Below, piece after piece: positions 45,568-55,500 of a stretch of 64,000 nt of DNA. The stretch spans positions 186,001-250,000 of the forward strand of contig NZ_JAOQOK010000001.1 of NCBI RefSeq assembly GCF_025961835.1, written 5' to 3'. Made by a program: the position numbers and the translations under genes. Origin of the DNA: Sphingobium sp. B2D3C (GTDB lineage: Bacteria > Pseudomonadota > Alphaproteobacteria > Sphingomonadales > Sphingomonadaceae). How positions within the stretch are numbered: position 1 is the first letter of the stretch; each line of letters starts with the position of its first letter. The notes below the pieces were generated by a model. That model searched no databases, was not told where the DNA came from, and worked only from the letters and a program-made list of their open reading frames with translations.

Positions 45568-47019
45568 ATGACCGAACCCGAAAATCCTGTTCTGCTGCTG
45601 GTCGATGATGAGCCGGCGCAGCGCCGACTCAATATTGCCATGGCCCATCGGGCGGGCTGGCGCGCGATGAGCGCGAGCACGGCGGAGGATGCACTCGAGC
45701 TGCTCGATTCCCGTGAAGGCGCGCGCATCAATGCCGTGATGATCGACGACTGGACGCAGGAAGGCGAGGCCAGCGACCTCATCCGCGCCATCGGGGTCCG
45801 TCGCCCGCAATTGCCGGTTCTGGTTATCACCGCCAATGGCTCTGCCGAGCGGGCGGTGGATGCGATGCGGGCCGGCGCGCATGATTTCCTCATCAAGCCG
45901 ATCGCGCCGGACAGTTTCCTGAGCGCCCTGCAGGCTGCGCTCAACCATGCCGGCAGCGCAGGGGAACTGCGTCCGCTCACCGAGAAGAACCGGGCACCGC
46001 TCGGCTTCGACGAGATTGTCGGCTCCTCGCCCACCTTCCGCTCTGCCCTGGCCATCGCCGCCAAGGCGGCGCGTGCCCGCGTGCCCATCCTCATCGAGGG
46101 GGAAAGCGGTGTCGGCAAGGAAGTTATCGCCCATGCCATCCACGCCGCCAGTCCGCGCGCCCGCGCGCCGATGGTCACGGTGAATTGCGGTGCGATTCCG
46201 TCGAATCTGGTCGAATCGGACCTGTTTGGCCACGAACGCGGCGCCTTTACTGGCGCGTTCGATCGGCATGTCGGCAAGTTCAGCACCGCCAATGGCGGCA
46301 CGATCTTTCTCGACGAGATCAGCGAATTGCCGCTTGATGCGCAGGTCAAGCTGTTGCGGGTGTTGCAGGATGGCGAGATCCAGCCGGTCGGCGCGCGCTT
46401 GCCCAGTCAGGTCGACGTCCGTGTGATCGCCGCCACCAACAAGCGTCTGCTTGACGAGGTGGAGGCAGGGCGCTTCCGCGAAGACCTCTATTACCGCCTC
46501 AACGTCGTCCAGTTGACCATTCCGCCGCTGCGGGATCGTCGCGGCGATATTCCTGCGCTGGCGCGTCATCTGCTGGAGCGCGTCGTGGCGCAGCCGGGGA
46601 TGCGCAGCCTCGGCATCACCAATGAGGCGATCAACCTGCTCGCCCTGCACGATTGGCCGGGCAATGTCCGCCAGTTGCACAACACGCTCTTCCGCGCGGC
46701 TGTGCTGTGCGAGGGGGATGCTCTTACAGCCGCGGATTTCCCGCAACTCTCCGGCAAACTCAACCAGAGCGAGCCGGTGCGGCGCGAGAACGGGCAGGTC
46801 ACGCCCATGGTCCGCAACGCGCAGGAGAGCGGCATTGGCGTCACGCTCTACGAGCCGAACGGCCATCTGCGCGCGTTGGCCGATATCGAGGCCGATGTCA
46901 TTCGCCTCGCCATCGGCCATTATCGCGGCCGCATGACGGAAGTGGCGCGTCGCCTCGGCATCGGCCGCTCGACGCTCTACCGCAAGCTGGCGGAACTGGG
47001 CATCGATACGGCGGCCTGA
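45568..47019 (+). CDS. Sigma-54-dependent response regulator (NtrC family)
   Basis: A 483-residue regulator: receiver (about 6-120), AAA+ domain (about 147-380) and Fis-type HTH (about 435-480, MTEVARRLGIGRSTLYRKLAELG). The receiver has D13/D14, a phosphoacceptor at D60 or D61, T88 and K110; the segment after it reads DDWTQEGE instead of the usual D-x-x-x-P-G. The AAA+ domain has Walker A GESGVGKE (178-185), an intact sigma-54 contact loop GAFTGA (225-230) and Walker B TIFLDE (245-250). It should activate sigma-54 promoters. A candidate CtrA box lies upstream; no histidine kinase gene is adjacent. Confidence 0.92.
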   Translation: MTEPENPVLLLVDDEPAQRRLNIAMAHRAGWRAMSASTAEDALELLDSREGARINAVMIDDWTQEGEASDLIRAIGVRRPQLPVLVITANGSAERAVDAMRAGAHDFLIKPIAPDSFLSALQAALNHAGSAGELRPLTEKNRAPLGFDEIVGSSPTFRSALAIAAKAARARVPILIEGESGVGKEVIAHAIHAASPRARAPMVTVNCGAIPSNLVESDLFGHERGAFTGAFDRHVGKFSTANGGTIFLDEISELPLDAQVKLLRVLQDGEIQPVGARLPSQVDVRVIAATNKRLLDEVEAGRFREDLYYRLNVVQLTIPPLRDRRGDIPALARHLLERVVAQPGMRSLGITNEAINLLALHDWPGNVRQLHNTLFRAAVLCEGDALTAADFPQLSGKLNQSEPVRRENGQVTPMVRNAQESGIGVTLYEPNGHLRALADIEADVIRLAIGHYRGRMTEVARRLGIGRSTLYRKLAELGIDTAA

Positions 47020-47083
47020 GAGGGCCGCTCTTACCCCTTTGCCGGTAAGATCGGCGGCAGAGTCATCCGCCGATTTCTATGAC

Positions 47084-47111
47084 CGTCATTCCCGCGTTCG
47101 CGGGAATGACG
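47084..47111. terminator. Hairpin between sigma-54 regulator and murA
   Basis: CGTCATTCCCG (47084-47094) pairs perfectly with CGGGAATGACG (47101-47111) around a 6-base loop. It lies between two convergent genes and can act as a bidirectional terminator. The CGTCATTCCCGCG word is also a widespread proteobacterial repeat. Confidence 0.7.
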
Positions 47112-47167
47112 AAAGATTAGCGATTAAAACGCCGTGCAGACCGCCCCATCAGACCTGCGGCGGGGGC

Positions 47168-48451
47168 TTACCCGTCGCTGTCGCGCTCGATGTCGGCGCC
47201 GACCGCGCTCAGTTTCTCTTCCAGCCGCTCATAGCCCCGGTCGAGATGGTAGACGCGGCTCACTACGGTTTCGCCCTGTGCGGCGAGGCCGGCGAGGATC
47301 AGGCTCATCGAGGCGCGCAGGTCGGTCGCCATCACGGGGGCGCCGGTCAGCTTTTCCACGCCGCGCACCACGGCGGTGCGGCCGTTCACGGTGATATCCG
47401 CGCCCATGCGAGCCAGCTCGGGCACGTGCATGTAGCGGTTCTCGAAGATCGTCTCTGTGAGCACGCTCGCGCCACCGGCCAGCGTCAGCATCGCCATGAA
47501 TTGAGCCTGCATGTCGGTGGGAAAGCCGGGGTGCGGCGCCGTTGTCAGCGTCAGGGGCTTCAGCGGGCCGTCGGCCGCGACCTTGATGCCGGTCTTGCTT
47601 TCCTCAATGTGGACGCCGGCATCGCGCAGGCCCTTGAGGATCGCGTGCATGTCATCGGCATTGGCACCGATCAGATCCAGCTCCCCGCCGGTGATCGCAG
47701 CGGCGCAGGCATAGCTTCCCGCCTCGATACGGTCTGCCATCACCCGATAGGTGGTGCCATAGAGGCGCTGCTTGCCGTGGATGACGATCCGGTCCGTACC
47801 GATGCCCTCGATCTCGCAACCCATGGCGACAAGCAGGCCGCACAAGTCGACAATCTCAGGCTCGCGCGCGGCATTCTCGATGATCGTTTCGCCATTGGCG
47901 AGCGCCGCCGCCATCAGCGTGTTCTCGGTCGCGCCGACCGAGGGGAAGGGCAGGGTAACGAGCGCGCCCTTAAGGCCACCATCCGGCGCAATGGCGCGGA
48001 CATAGCCATTGGCCATCTCGATCGTCGCGCCCAGCGTCTCAAAGGCGCGCAGGTGGAAGTCGATGGGGCGGTTGCCGATGGCGCAGCCGCCGGGCAACGA
48101 CACGGTCGCCTCGCCGGTGCGCGCCAGCAGTGGCCCCAGCACAACGATGGAGGCGCGCATCTTGCGCACGATGTCATAGGGCGCGACCGATGAGGTGACG
48201 CGCGCGGCCTTGAGCGTCATCACCCGGCCGAAATCTTCCTGCCGGGATCCCTCGATGGTGGTCGATACGCCAAGCTGGTTGAGCAGATGGCCGAAGCTGT
48301 CCACGTCCGCCAGACGGGGCAGGTTGCGCAGGGTCACCGGCTCCTCGGTCAGCAGCGCGCAAGGCAGCAGCGTCAGCGCGGCGTTCTTCGCGCCGGAGAT
48401 GGGGAGTTTGCCGGAGAGCGGCTTGCCGCCGCGGATGAGGATACGGTCCAT
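47168..48451 (-). CDS. murA: UDP-N-acetylglucosamine 1-carboxyvinyltransferase
   Basis: MurA transfers enolpyruvate from PEP to UDP-GlcNAc, the first committed step of peptidoglycan synthesis. The 427-residue protein has the expected length and shows the [11 protein letters not shown] site (K22, N23), and the catalytic cysteine C123 in [11 protein letters not shown], the residue alkylated by fosfomycin. The C-terminal [20 protein letters not shown] is standard. It is single, divergent from nothing, with HNH endonuclease gene upstream on the same strand. Confidence 0.97.
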   Translation of the reverse strand: MDRILIRGGKPLSGKLPISGAKNAALTLLPCALLTEEPVTLRNLPRLADVDSFGHLLNQLGVSTTIEGSRQEDFGRVMTLKAARVTSSVAPYDIVRKMRASIVVLGPLLARTGEATVSLPGGCAIGNRPIDFHLRAFETLGATIEMANGYVRAIAPDGGLKGALVTLPFPSVGATENTLMAAALANGETIIENAAREPEIVDLCGLLVAMGCEIEGIGTDRIVIHGKQRLYGTTYRVMADRIEAGSYACAAAITGGELDLIGANADDMHAILKGLRDAGVHIEESKTGIKVAADGPLKPLTLTTAPHPGFPTDMQAQFMAMLTLAGGASVLTETIFENRYMHVPELARMGADITVNGRTAVVRGVEKLTGAPVMATDLRASMSLILAGLAAQGETVVSRVYHLDRGYERLEEKLSAVGADIERDSDG

Positions 48452-48511
48452 CGCGGCTTCTTAGCGGCTCCAGAGCCGCGTGCAAGGGGCAGGCGGAGAC
48501 GGGGTCCTGGC

Positions 48512-49078
48512 TCAGGCCAGCAGTTCCACATCCCAGTAGAGCCAGTCGTGCCAGCTCTCGTGCAGATGGTTGGGCGGGAAGGCGCGGCCATGGTCCTGCA
48601 ACTGCCAGGTCGTCGGCCGGATCGGCATTTGGCGCAGCGGCATATGCGCCTCGCGCGGGGTGCGTCCACCTTTCCTGAGGTTGCACGGCGAGCAGGCGGT
48701 GGCGACATTCTCCCAGGTCGTGCGGCCACCCGCGCGGCGCGGCACGACATGATCGAAAGTGAGATCCTTGGTTGATCCGCAATACTGGCAGGAGAATTTG
48801 TCGCGCAGGAAGAGGTTGAAGCGGGTGAAGGCGGGATGCTCGCTCGGCCGCACATATTGCTTGAGCGCGATCACCGAGGGGATTTGCATCTGGAAACTCG
48901 GCGAATGAACTTCCTGCTCATAGCTGGAGACGATGTCCACCCGATCCAAAAAAACCGCCTTGATGGCGGTTTGCCAGGGCCAGAGGCTCAGCGGATAATA
49001 AGAAAGCGGGGTGTAGTCGGCGTTCAACACGAGCGCCGGGCAATTTTCTGGATGGCGTATTCGATCGGGATGATACAT
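48512..49078 (-). CDS. HNH endonuclease domain protein
   Basis: A 188-residue protein. The first 90 residues (NCPALVLNADYTPLSYYPLSLWPWQTAIKAVFLDRVDIV) are typical of a large bacterial HNH family. The zinc-finger HNH part has C-x-x-C in SCQYCGS, then TFDHVVPRRAGG with the active-site histidine, and ENVATACSPCNLRKGG. All metal and catalytic positions are present. Although named endonucleases, members occur as stable chromosomal genes in most alphaproteobacteria and are not tied to mobile elements; none is visible here. It lies upstream of murA. Confidence 0.88.
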   Translation of the reverse strand: MYHPDRIRHPENCPALVLNADYTPLSYYPLSLWPWQTAIKAVFLDRVDIVSSYEQEVHSPSFQMQIPSVIALKQYVRPSEHPAFTRFNLFLRDKFSCQYCGSTKDLTFDHVVPRRAGGRTTWENVATACSPCNLRKGGRTPREAHMPLRQMPIRPTTWQLQDHGRAFPPNHLHESWHDWLYWDVELLA

Positions 49079-49174
49079 GCGCGCTCTTGCCCCTTTCGTT
49101 TCGCCGCACTCTCTCCAAGAGAAGCGTGACGTGCATATGACAGCAGAGACGATGAGTCTTCGTCAAGGCCTTGT

Positions 49175-50065
49175 ATGATGGAAAACGACTCTCCACGACA
49201 TGTGGTGACCCGTTTCGCGCCGAGCCCGACCGGGCGCCTGCACATCGGCCATGGCTGGTCGGCGTTGCAGGCTCATGACTTCGCGCGGGAAAATGCCGGC
49301 ACCTTCCTGCTGCGCATCGAGGATACCGACGTCACCCGCTGCCGGCCCGAATTTACCGAGGGCATTTACGAAGACTTGCGCTGGCTCGGCATCGGCTGGG
49401 ACGGGCTGATGATCCAGTCGACGCGCTTCGATGCCTATGAGCAGGCTCTGGACCGACTCAAAGCATCGGGCGTCGTCTATCCCTGCTTCTGCACGCGCGG
49501 CGATATCGCGCGAGAACTGGCCGCGAGCCTTCACGCCCCCCATGGCGCCGACGGGCCGCTCTATCCCGGCACCTGCCGCGCGCTGGCGCTGGAGGAGCGC
49601 GCGGCACGGATCGCGGCGGGCAATCCGCATAGCTGGCGGCTGGATATGGGCGCGGCGCTGGCGCGCACTGGTCCGCTGGTCTGGCAGGACGATTTTGCCG
49701 GCACCGTCCCGGTCGAGCCGGATGCGTTGGGCGATCTGATCATCAAGGGGCGGGACCGGCCAGCCAGCTATCATCTCGCGGTGGTGGTCGATGATGCGGC
49801 ACAGGGCGTCACGCATGTCATTCGGGGGCGGGACGTGTTCGCCTCCACCCACGCCCATCGCACCCTGCAGGCGCTGCTCGGCCTCCCCAGTCCGCGCTAC
49901 CGGCATCACCGGCTGATCGTGGATGCGGCGGGCAAGCGCCTTGCCAAGCGCGCCGATGGCCTGAGCCTTGCGGAGCTGCGCGATCAGGGCCTTTCCGGCC
50001 CGGCGCTCGCCGAAGATTTGCAGGCTGGCCGCTTTCCGGTTGGAATCAGGGTCGAAGCCTCCTAA
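49175..50065 (+). CDS. gluQRS: Glutamyl-Q tRNA(Asp) synthetase
   Basis: A 296-residue paralogue of the glutamyl-tRNA synthetase catalytic core, lacking the anticodon-binding domain. It attaches glutamate to queuosine-34 of tRNA(Asp). The class I signature is PTGRLHIGHGWSAL (HIGH about 23-26), and the KMSKS-like loop is GKRLAKR. Zinc ligands appear in YPCFCTRG and LYPGTCRA. Starts at ATG 49175, giving the family's characteristic RFAPSPTGRLH near the N-terminus. A queuosine precursor transporter lies elsewhere in the window. It precedes a small membrane protein gene. Confidence 0.93.
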   Translation: MMENDSPRHVVTRFAPSPTGRLHIGHGWSALQAHDFARENAGTFLLRIEDTDVTRCRPEFTEGIYEDLRWLGIGWDGLMIQSTRFDAYEQALDRLKASGVVYPCFCTRGDIARELAASLHAPHGADGPLYPGTCRALALEERAARIAAGNPHSWRLDMGAALARTGPLVWQDDFAGTVPVEPDALGDLIIKGRDRPASYHLAVVVDDAAQGVTHVIRGRDVFASTHAHRTLQALLGLPSPRYRHHRLIVDAAGKRLAKRADGLSLAELRDQGLSGPALAEDLQAGRFPVGIRVEAS

Positions 50066-50089
50066 ATCGGGGCCACAAGGAGACAAGCT

Positions 50090-50326
50090 ATGGGCAATGC
50101 CCTCATGATCATCCTGCTGGTGCTCGCCATGCTAGGCGCACTTTTCATGCTCGTTCGCGGCATTGTGACGTTCCTGCGCACGACCGAGGCGGAGCTGAAA
50201 GGCGATGGCACCGGCCCGAGCCAGTCCAGCCTGCGCCAGAACAAGGCGATGATGGGCCGCGTGACCTTCCAGGCACTCGCGATCCTGATCGTGGCCATTT
50301 TGCTGCTGGTCAACAGCGGCCGCTAA
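50090..50326 (+). CDS. Twin-transmembrane HIG1-like protein
   Basis: A 78-residue protein with two helices (about 4-23 and 59-75) and a hydrophilic middle rich in Gly, Ser and Gln. The second helix is preceded by SSLRQNKAMMGRVTFQALAILIVAILLL, where RQNxxMxxRVxxQ is the HIG1-type signature seen in alphaproteobacterial 'twin transmembrane' proteins; mitochondrial relatives act on respiratory complexes III/IV. AAGGAGA precedes ATG 50090. It is 24 bases after gluQRS and probably co-transcribed. Confidence 0.8.
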   Translation: MGNALMIILLVLAMLGALFMLVRGIVTFLRTTEAELKGDGTGPSQSSLRQNKAMMGRVTFQALAILIVAILLLVNSGR

Positions 50327-50394
50327 GCGGCCTGCATACCCCAAATGACATGGCCGCCCACCGATAGGCAGGCGGCCATGGGCAAGTGCTGGTC

Positions 50395-52698
50395 TCAGTA
50401 GCTGGTGATCGTCACCTTCTCGATCGTATCGGGGAAGTTCAGCGGCCCCGTGCGATCATCGATCAGCGCGTGGCCGATCATCGCTTCGCCGGTCACGATC
50501 TTGATGACGCGGGGGATCGAAGCTGTTGCTTGCGACTTGCCGTCGACCAGCAGCGAGATCGTCAGTCCTTCGCTCGCCGGGGCGATCTGGGCGGTGATCA
50601 CATGGTCGCCGGCCCCGAGTGCTTGGGTGCCACGCAGGATCTTGCGTTCCTGTGCGCGGCCCGAGGGGTTGTAGGTAAAGACCGGCACGCCGTTCTCCAT
50701 CGCGAGCGTATAACCCGCGAACTTCGCGCCCTGGGTCAGAATCGGCCCGCTGACCGCTGAGCCGGTGAGTTTGACACGGGCTTCGGCGGTCCAGTTGGGG
50801 TTGAGTTCCGGGAAGGTCACGGCCGGATAGCGGATGTCGCTCGTATAATAAGTGCGTGTCCGCTCCGGCGCGAGGGCGTTGGGGCGATATTTGTAGTTCA
50901 GCCGCTCGAAGAAGTCGGCCGAGAGCGGATAGACATGGAACTTCTGGGCCGCCGCCTCGAAGTCCGCCTTCAGTTCGGCCAGCTTGTCGGGATATTGCGC
51001 GGCGACATTGCGGGTCTGCGACCAGTCCTCGTTGAGATTATACAACTCCCAGCCGGCCTTGGTCGGGTCGGTCTTGTTCGGTCCCCATGGTTCCCAATTG
51101 ACCTCGGTGCCGGCGAACCAGCCATCCTTGTAATAGCCGCGGCTCCCCAGCATCTCGAAATACTGCTCACGCCGTTGCGACGGGGCTTTGGGGGCATCGA
51201 AACTGTACTTCATCGAAATGCCGTCGATCGGCTGCTGGGCCACACCGTCCACCGTGGCCGGCGGGGTGATCCCCACCACGTCATAGATGGTCGGCGCGAT
51301 GTCGATGACATGGCTGAACTGGGTGCGGATGCCGCCTTTGTCCTTGATCTTGTCAGGCCAGGAGACGACCATCCCCACACGCAGCCCGCCGAGCTGGGAG
51401 GCGACCGTCTTGCCCCATGGGTAGGGCGTGTTGAGCGCATAGCCCCAGCCGACCGGATAGTTGCCGAAGCTCTCCTCCGTACCGAACTTGTCCTTTTGCG
51501 GCAGAAGCGTCTCGGGCGTTTCCTTGATGCCGGCGAACTGCGAGTAAGCGTTGATCGAGCCGTACATATTGTGCAGCGCCGCGCCGTTGTCGCCGTTGAT
51601 GAAGATCACCAGCGTGTTGTCCAGCTCGCCATCCTGGCGCACCCGCTCGATCACGCGACCCAGTTGATTGTCGAAGAAGGCAAGCTGCGCGGCGGCCACT
51701 TCCATCATATGCGCGTAGAGCGCCTTCTGATCGGCAGGCAGGCTATCCCAGCGCGGCACGCCGGGCAGGGGCGGCGCCATGCGGGCGTCCTTGGGGATGA
51801 TGCCCATGGCTTTCTGACGCGCGAAAATCTGGTCGCGCATCTTGTCCCAGCCCATGTCGAACTTGCCCTTGAACTTGGCCACCCAATCGGCCGGGGCCTG
51901 CTGCGGACCGTGCATGGCGCCGGGCGCGACATACAGGAAGAAGGGCTTGTTCGGGTCCTGCGCCTGCTGCGCGCCCAGCCAGCCCAGCATCTTGTCGGTC
52001 ATATCGCGGTCGAAGATATAATTATCGTCCGTCCGGTCGCGCCGCACGGGGTTGATATTCTCGACAATGGTCGGGTTGAACTGATCGGCACCCGCGCCGT
52101 TGAACCCGTAGAAATAATCGAAGCCCAGGCCAATCGGCCAGCGCTTGAACGGACCCATCGGCCCGGTTTCCCAGTCGGGGATATTGTGGTTCTTGCCGAA
52201 CCACGACGTGTCATAGCCATTATCGCGCAGCACACGGCCTATCGTCGCGGCGCTGTCCGGCATCACGGAGGTATAGCCCGGGGCATCGATCGACACGTTG
52301 GAGATCGATGCATTGCCGACGGCATGGTGGTTGCGGCCGGTGAGCAATGCGGCGCGCGTCGGCGAGCACATGGCGGTGGTGTGGAAGCGCGTGTAGCGCA
52401 GGCCGGAGGCAGCGAGACTGTCGAACACCGGCGTCGGAATGGGGCCGCCATAAGAGGTGGAGGCGCTGAAGCCCACATCGTCCATAAGGACGAGGATGAT
52501 ATTGGGGGCACCCTTGGGGGCCTTGGTCGGCTGCGGATAATAGGTCCAGTCAGGGCCGACCGGCGGCGACGCCTGCTGCGAATTCGCGCCTTGTTGTGCC
52601 ATCGCGGCGGAAAGCCCAAGGCCCGCACATGCCGCGATAATCAGCCGGCTGGCGCCATGCCACGCGGCTTTGGACGCCATCTTCCTTGAATAGCTCAT
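50395..52698 (-). CDS. Arylsulfatase (type I, formylglycine-dependent)
   Basis: A 767-residue exported sulfatase. A signal peptide (helix about 18-33) ends at AMAQQG. The formylglycine motif is C111-S-P-T-R, and the metal/active-site D73 and D74 lie in LMDDVGF. LLTGRN follows the motif. The C-terminal 200 residues form a beta-rich extension with FPDTIEKVTITSY at the end. ATG 52698 has GAGAGGAACG upstream; the frame extends to 52731 without a better site. Such enzymes release sulfate from aryl or carbohydrate sulfates. It is monocistronic, downstream of a 15-base palindrome, and next to sugar-acid genes. Confidence 0.9.
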   Translation of the reverse strand: MSYSRKMASKAAWHGASRLIIAACAGLGLSAAMAQQGANSQQASPPVGPDWTYYPQPTKAPKGAPNIILVLMDDVGFSASTSYGGPIPTPVFDSLAASGLRYTRFHTTAMCSPTRAALLTGRNHHAVGNASISNVSIDAPGYTSVMPDSAATIGRVLRDNGYDTSWFGKNHNIPDWETGPMGPFKRWPIGLGFDYFYGFNGAGADQFNPTIVENINPVRRDRTDDNYIFDRDMTDKMLGWLGAQQAQDPNKPFFLYVAPGAMHGPQQAPADWVAKFKGKFDMGWDKMRDQIFARQKAMGIIPKDARMAPPLPGVPRWDSLPADQKALYAHMMEVAAAQLAFFDNQLGRVIERVRQDGELDNTLVIFINGDNGAALHNMYGSINAYSQFAGIKETPETLLPQKDKFGTEESFGNYPVGWGYALNTPYPWGKTVASQLGGLRVGMVVSWPDKIKDKGGIRTQFSHVIDIAPTIYDVVGITPPATVDGVAQQPIDGISMKYSFDAPKAPSQRREQYFEMLGSRGYYKDGWFAGTEVNWEPWGPNKTDPTKAGWELYNLNEDWSQTRNVAAQYPDKLAELKADFEAAAQKFHVYPLSADFFERLNYKYRPNALAPERTRTYYTSDIRYPAVTFPELNPNWTAEARVKLTGSAVSGPILTQGAKFAGYTLAMENGVPVFTYNPSGRAQERKILRGTQALGAGDHVITAQIAPASEGLTISLLVDGKSQATASIPRVIKIVTGEAMIGHALIDDRTGPLNFPDTIEKVTITSY

Positions 52699-52764
52699 CG
52701 TTCCTCTCCCTATTTTGAACCACCTTGTCATGCGGAGAGGCAGGTAGAAGCAACGGCCTGTGAG

Positions 52765-52779
52765 GCTATAAGTTATAGC
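52765..52779. promoter_or_regulatory. Perfect 15-base palindrome upstream of arylsulfatase
   Basis: GCTATAAGTTATAGC at 52765-52779 is a perfect inverted repeat about 67 bases upstream of the arylsulfatase start, in the short gap after the SMP-30 gene. It is AT-rich against the background and of a size and symmetry typical of an operator. Which regulator binds is unknown. Confidence 0.5.
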
Positions 52780-52827
52780 TACTCGCTAATAGGATCAGGG
52801 CAGGACGGATGAGGCTTGGCGTCGATG

Positions 52828-53685
52828 TCAGGCCGGAAAGAGGCCCGGCGCGACACCCTTGAACCGCGTCTCGATCTCGAACAGGGCGCCATCATAGTCG
52901 GACGGAGGCAGGCCGGTCGCCGCAGAGGTCACGAAAAGCCGGTCGAGCTTCTCACCGGCAAAGGCGATATTGGTGATCTGGGATGCGGGTAGCGCAATGC
53001 TGTGATCCAGCGTGCCATCGGGGCGGAAGCGGCTCACCCGGCCGGCGCCCCAATGAGCGACCCACAGCCCGTCCTCGGCATCGACAGTCATGCCGTCCGG
53101 CCCGCCGTCTCCCTCGCCAAAGCGGACGAAGACCTCGCGGTCGGTAATGCCGCCATCGGGCGTGCGCGCGAACCGGTAGATGAGCCCGCGCATGGTATCG
53201 GTGTGGTAGAGCCAGCGGCCGCAGGTTGAGAAGGCGGGGCCGTTGGTGACGGTGTAGCCGCTGTCCATCGGCGTCCAGCGACCATCCGGTGTGAACCGGT
53301 AGAGCGTGCCGCTTTCACCCTCGATCCGGCTGTGCATGGTGCCGCACCAGATCGTCCCGCTGGCATCGGCCTTGCCGTCGTTCATGCGATTGTCCGGCAG
53401 ATACGGCTCGGGGTTGCCGATCGGCTCGATGATCAGCGGATCGAGCGAGAGCCGCGCAAAGCCGCTCGCGAACCCGGCAATGAAACCGCCCTGATCACGC
53501 TCCACCACCCAGCCCAGCCGCTCAGGCATCGCCCAGCGGTCGACCGTGCCATCGGCGAGCGAGAGCCGGTTGAGAGCCGGCGCGAGAATGTCCGTCCAGT
53601 AGAGCGCGTTGTCGCGCCCGCTCCACAGCGTCCCCTCGCCAAGCTCGTCGCGCACGTCGCGCTCGACGATCCGCCAGCCCGTCAT
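52828..53685 (-). CDS. SMP-30/gluconolaconase/LRE-like lactonase
   Basis: A 285-residue six-bladed beta-propeller. Metal-binding candidates in the expected positions are the glutamate of DELGEGTLW (about 16-18), the asparagine of TNGPAFS (about 150), and the aspartate of GGPDGMTVD (about 200). The family hydrolyses sugar lactones (glucono-, xylono-, arabinonolactone or similar). It follows the IlvD/Edd gene by 18 bases, and an aldonate dehydratase beside a lactonase is the usual arrangement in non-phosphorylative sugar pathways. Sugar specificity is not readable. Confidence 0.88.
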   Translation of the reverse strand: MTGWRIVERDVRDELGEGTLWSGRDNALYWTDILAPALNRLSLADGTVDRWAMPERLGWVVERDQGGFIAGFASGFARLSLDPLIIEPIGNPEPYLPDNRMNDGKADASGTIWCGTMHSRIEGESGTLYRFTPDGRWTPMDSGYTVTNGPAFSTCGRWLYHTDTMRGLIYRFARTPDGGITDREVFVRFGEGDGGPDGMTVDAEDGLWVAHWGAGRVSRFRPDGTLDHSIALPASQITNIAFAGEKLDRLFVTSAATGLPPSDYDGALFEIETRFKGVAPGLFPA

Positions 53686-53703
53686 CCTGCTGCCCTTTCG
53701 GCC

Positions 53704-55500
53704 TTAGTGATTGTCGCGCGGCAGGCCCTGGGTTTGCGCGATGCGCTGGAACTGCTCGCTGCCTTCCAGAATCGCGCCCTTGTCCAGCTGCCCGACAAGC
53801 GAACGCTGGATGTCCTGCCATGGGGTCTGGGACGCGGGATAGGCATAGCCACCCTTGGCTATCAGGGCTTCACGGCGCTCGGCAAGCTCCGCGTCGGCGA
53901 TCAGCACATCCACCGTGCAGGCATTCAGGTCCATGCGCACCCGGTCACCGTCGCGCAACAGGGCGAGACCGCCCATGGCCGCCGCTTCCGGGCTGGCATT
54001 GAGGATCGACGGGCTGGCACTGGTGCCGGACTGGCGCCCGTCGCCGATGCAGGGCAGGGCGCTGATTCCTTCCGTAATGAGATAGGCCGGCGGCCGCATG
54101 TTCACCACCTCCGCCGCGCCGGGATAGCCGATGGGGCCGGCGCCGCGCATGAAGAGCAGGGTGTTCTCGGTGATGCCGGTGGCCGGATCATCGATGCGCT
54201 TGTGATAATCCTCCGGGCCGTCGAACACGATGGCGGGGCCTTCGAACACGCCCGGCGCGTCCGGGTTGGAGAGGTAGCGGTCGCGGAATTCCTGGCTGAT
54301 CACGCTGGTCTTCATGATGGCGGCATCGAACAGATTGCCGCTCATCACCAGAAAGCCGGCGTCCTCGACCAGCGGCTGCTCGAACGGATGGATGACGCGC
54401 TCGTCCATGATGCGCGCATCCCGGCAATTGTCGCCCATGCTGGCGCCGTTCACGGTCAGCGCGCCTTCGCGGATCAGGCCGTGGCGGATGAGCTGCGCGA
54501 CCACGGCGGGCACGCCGCCGGCGCGATAATAATCCTCGCCCAGATATTCGCCGGCCGGCTGGAGGTTGACCAGCAGCGGCACCTTGTGGCCGAGCCGCTC
54601 CCAATCCTTGAGCGGCAGATCGACGCCGATATGGCGCGCAATCGCCGCGAGGTGGATGGGCGCATTGGTCGAGCCGCCGATGGCCGAATTCACCACGATG
54701 GCATTGTGGAAGGCGTCGAGCGTCAGAATGTCGGACGGCTTGAGGTCTTCCGCCACCATCTCGACAATGCGCTTGCCGGTGCGCCAAGCCACTTCCTGCC
54801 GGTCGCGATAGGGCGCCGGAATGGCGGCGGAGCCCGGCAGCATCATGCCCAGCGCCTCGGCCAGGCTGTTCATGGTCGTCGCCGTGCCCATGGTGTTGCA
54901 ATAGCCGGTTGAGGGGGCCGAGGAGGCGACCAGCTTGATAAAGCCTTCATCATCGATCTCGCCGGCGGCGAGCATCTGCCGCGCTTTCCATACGATGGTG
55001 CCCGATCCGGTGCGCTCGCCCTCATGCCAGCCGTTCAGCATCGGGCCGACGGAGAGCGCAATCGCGGGAATGTTCACCGTGGCGGCGGCCATCAACGCGG
55101 CGGGCGTGGTCTTGTCGCAGCCGGTGGTCAGCACCACGCCATCGAACGGGTAGCCATACAGCGCCTCCACCAGACCGAGATAGGCGAGGTTGCGGTCCAG
55201 CCCGGCGGTGGGGCGCTTGCCCGTCTCCTGAATGGGGTGGACCGGGAATTCGATGGCGATGCCGCCGGCCTCGCGAATGCCCTCGCGCACCCGCTCGGCC
55301 AGCACGAGATGGTGGCGGTTGCAGGGCGAGAGGTCGCTGCCGGTCTGGGCGATGCCGATGATCGGCTTGCCCGAGCGCAGTTCCTCGAGGCTGAGCCCGA
55401 AATTCAGGTAACGCTCCAGATAGAGCGCCGTCATGTCGATATTGTCGTCATTGTCGAACCATGCGCGCGAGCGCAGGCGCGAGCCCTTGGGGTCTGTCAT
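53704..55500 (-). CDS. IlvD/Edd-family sugar-acid dehydratase (arabonate/xylonate type)
   Basis: A 598-residue Fe-S dehydratase. The opening [27 protein letters not shown] is that of the L-arabonate/D-xylonate dehydratase branch rather than DHAD proper. Cluster cysteines are C60 (SPCNRH), C128 (TGCDKT) and C201 (GYCNTMG), and the C-terminal [28 protein letters not shown] is standard. It should convert an aldonate to a 2-keto-3-deoxy acid. It overlaps galM by four bases (ATGA) and precedes the lactonase. The neighbouring lactonase supports a sugar-acid substrate. Confidence 0.88.
   Translation of the reverse strand: MTDPKGSRLRSRAWFDNDDNIDMTALYLERYLNFGLSLEELRSGKPIIGIAQTGSDLSPCNRHHLVLAERVREGIREAGGIAIEFPVHPIQETGKRPTAGLDRNLAYLGLVEALYGYPFDGVVLTTGCDKTTPAALMAAATVNIPAIALSVGPMLNGWHEGERTGSGTIVWKARQMLAAGEIDDEGFIKLVASSAPSTGYCNTMGTATTMNSLAEALGMMLPGSAAIPAPYRDRQEVAWRTGKRIVEMVAEDLKPSDILTLDAFHNAIVVNSAIGGSTNAPIHLAAIARHIGVDLPLKDWERLGHKVPLLVNLQPAGEYLGEDYYRAGGVPAVVAQLIRHGLIREGALTVNGASMGDNCRDARIMDERVIHPFEQPLVEDAGFLVMSGNLFDAAIMKTSVISQEFRDRYLSNPDAPGVFEGPAIVFDGPEDYHKRIDDPATGITENTLLFMRGAGPIGYPGAAEVVNMRPPAYLITEGISALPCIGDGRQSGTSASPSILNASPEAAAMGGLALLRDGDRVRMDLNACTVDVLIADAELAERREALIAKGGYAYPASQTPWQDIQRSLVGQLDKGAILEGSEQFQRIAQTQGLPRDNH

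Noticed and set aside
47084..47111. Hairpin considered as part of a mobile repeat or attachment site.
   Set aside because: Simple stem between convergent genes; placed as terminator, no flanking direct repeats.
48512..49078. HNH endonuclease as evidence of a homing or defence element.
   Set aside because: Gene is a widely distributed chromosomal family member with normal composition and no intron or defence neighbours.
53332..54912. Long open frame opposite the sugar-acid dehydratase.
   Set aside because: Arises from GC-rich third-position bias in the real IlvD/Edd gene; no domain or start signal.
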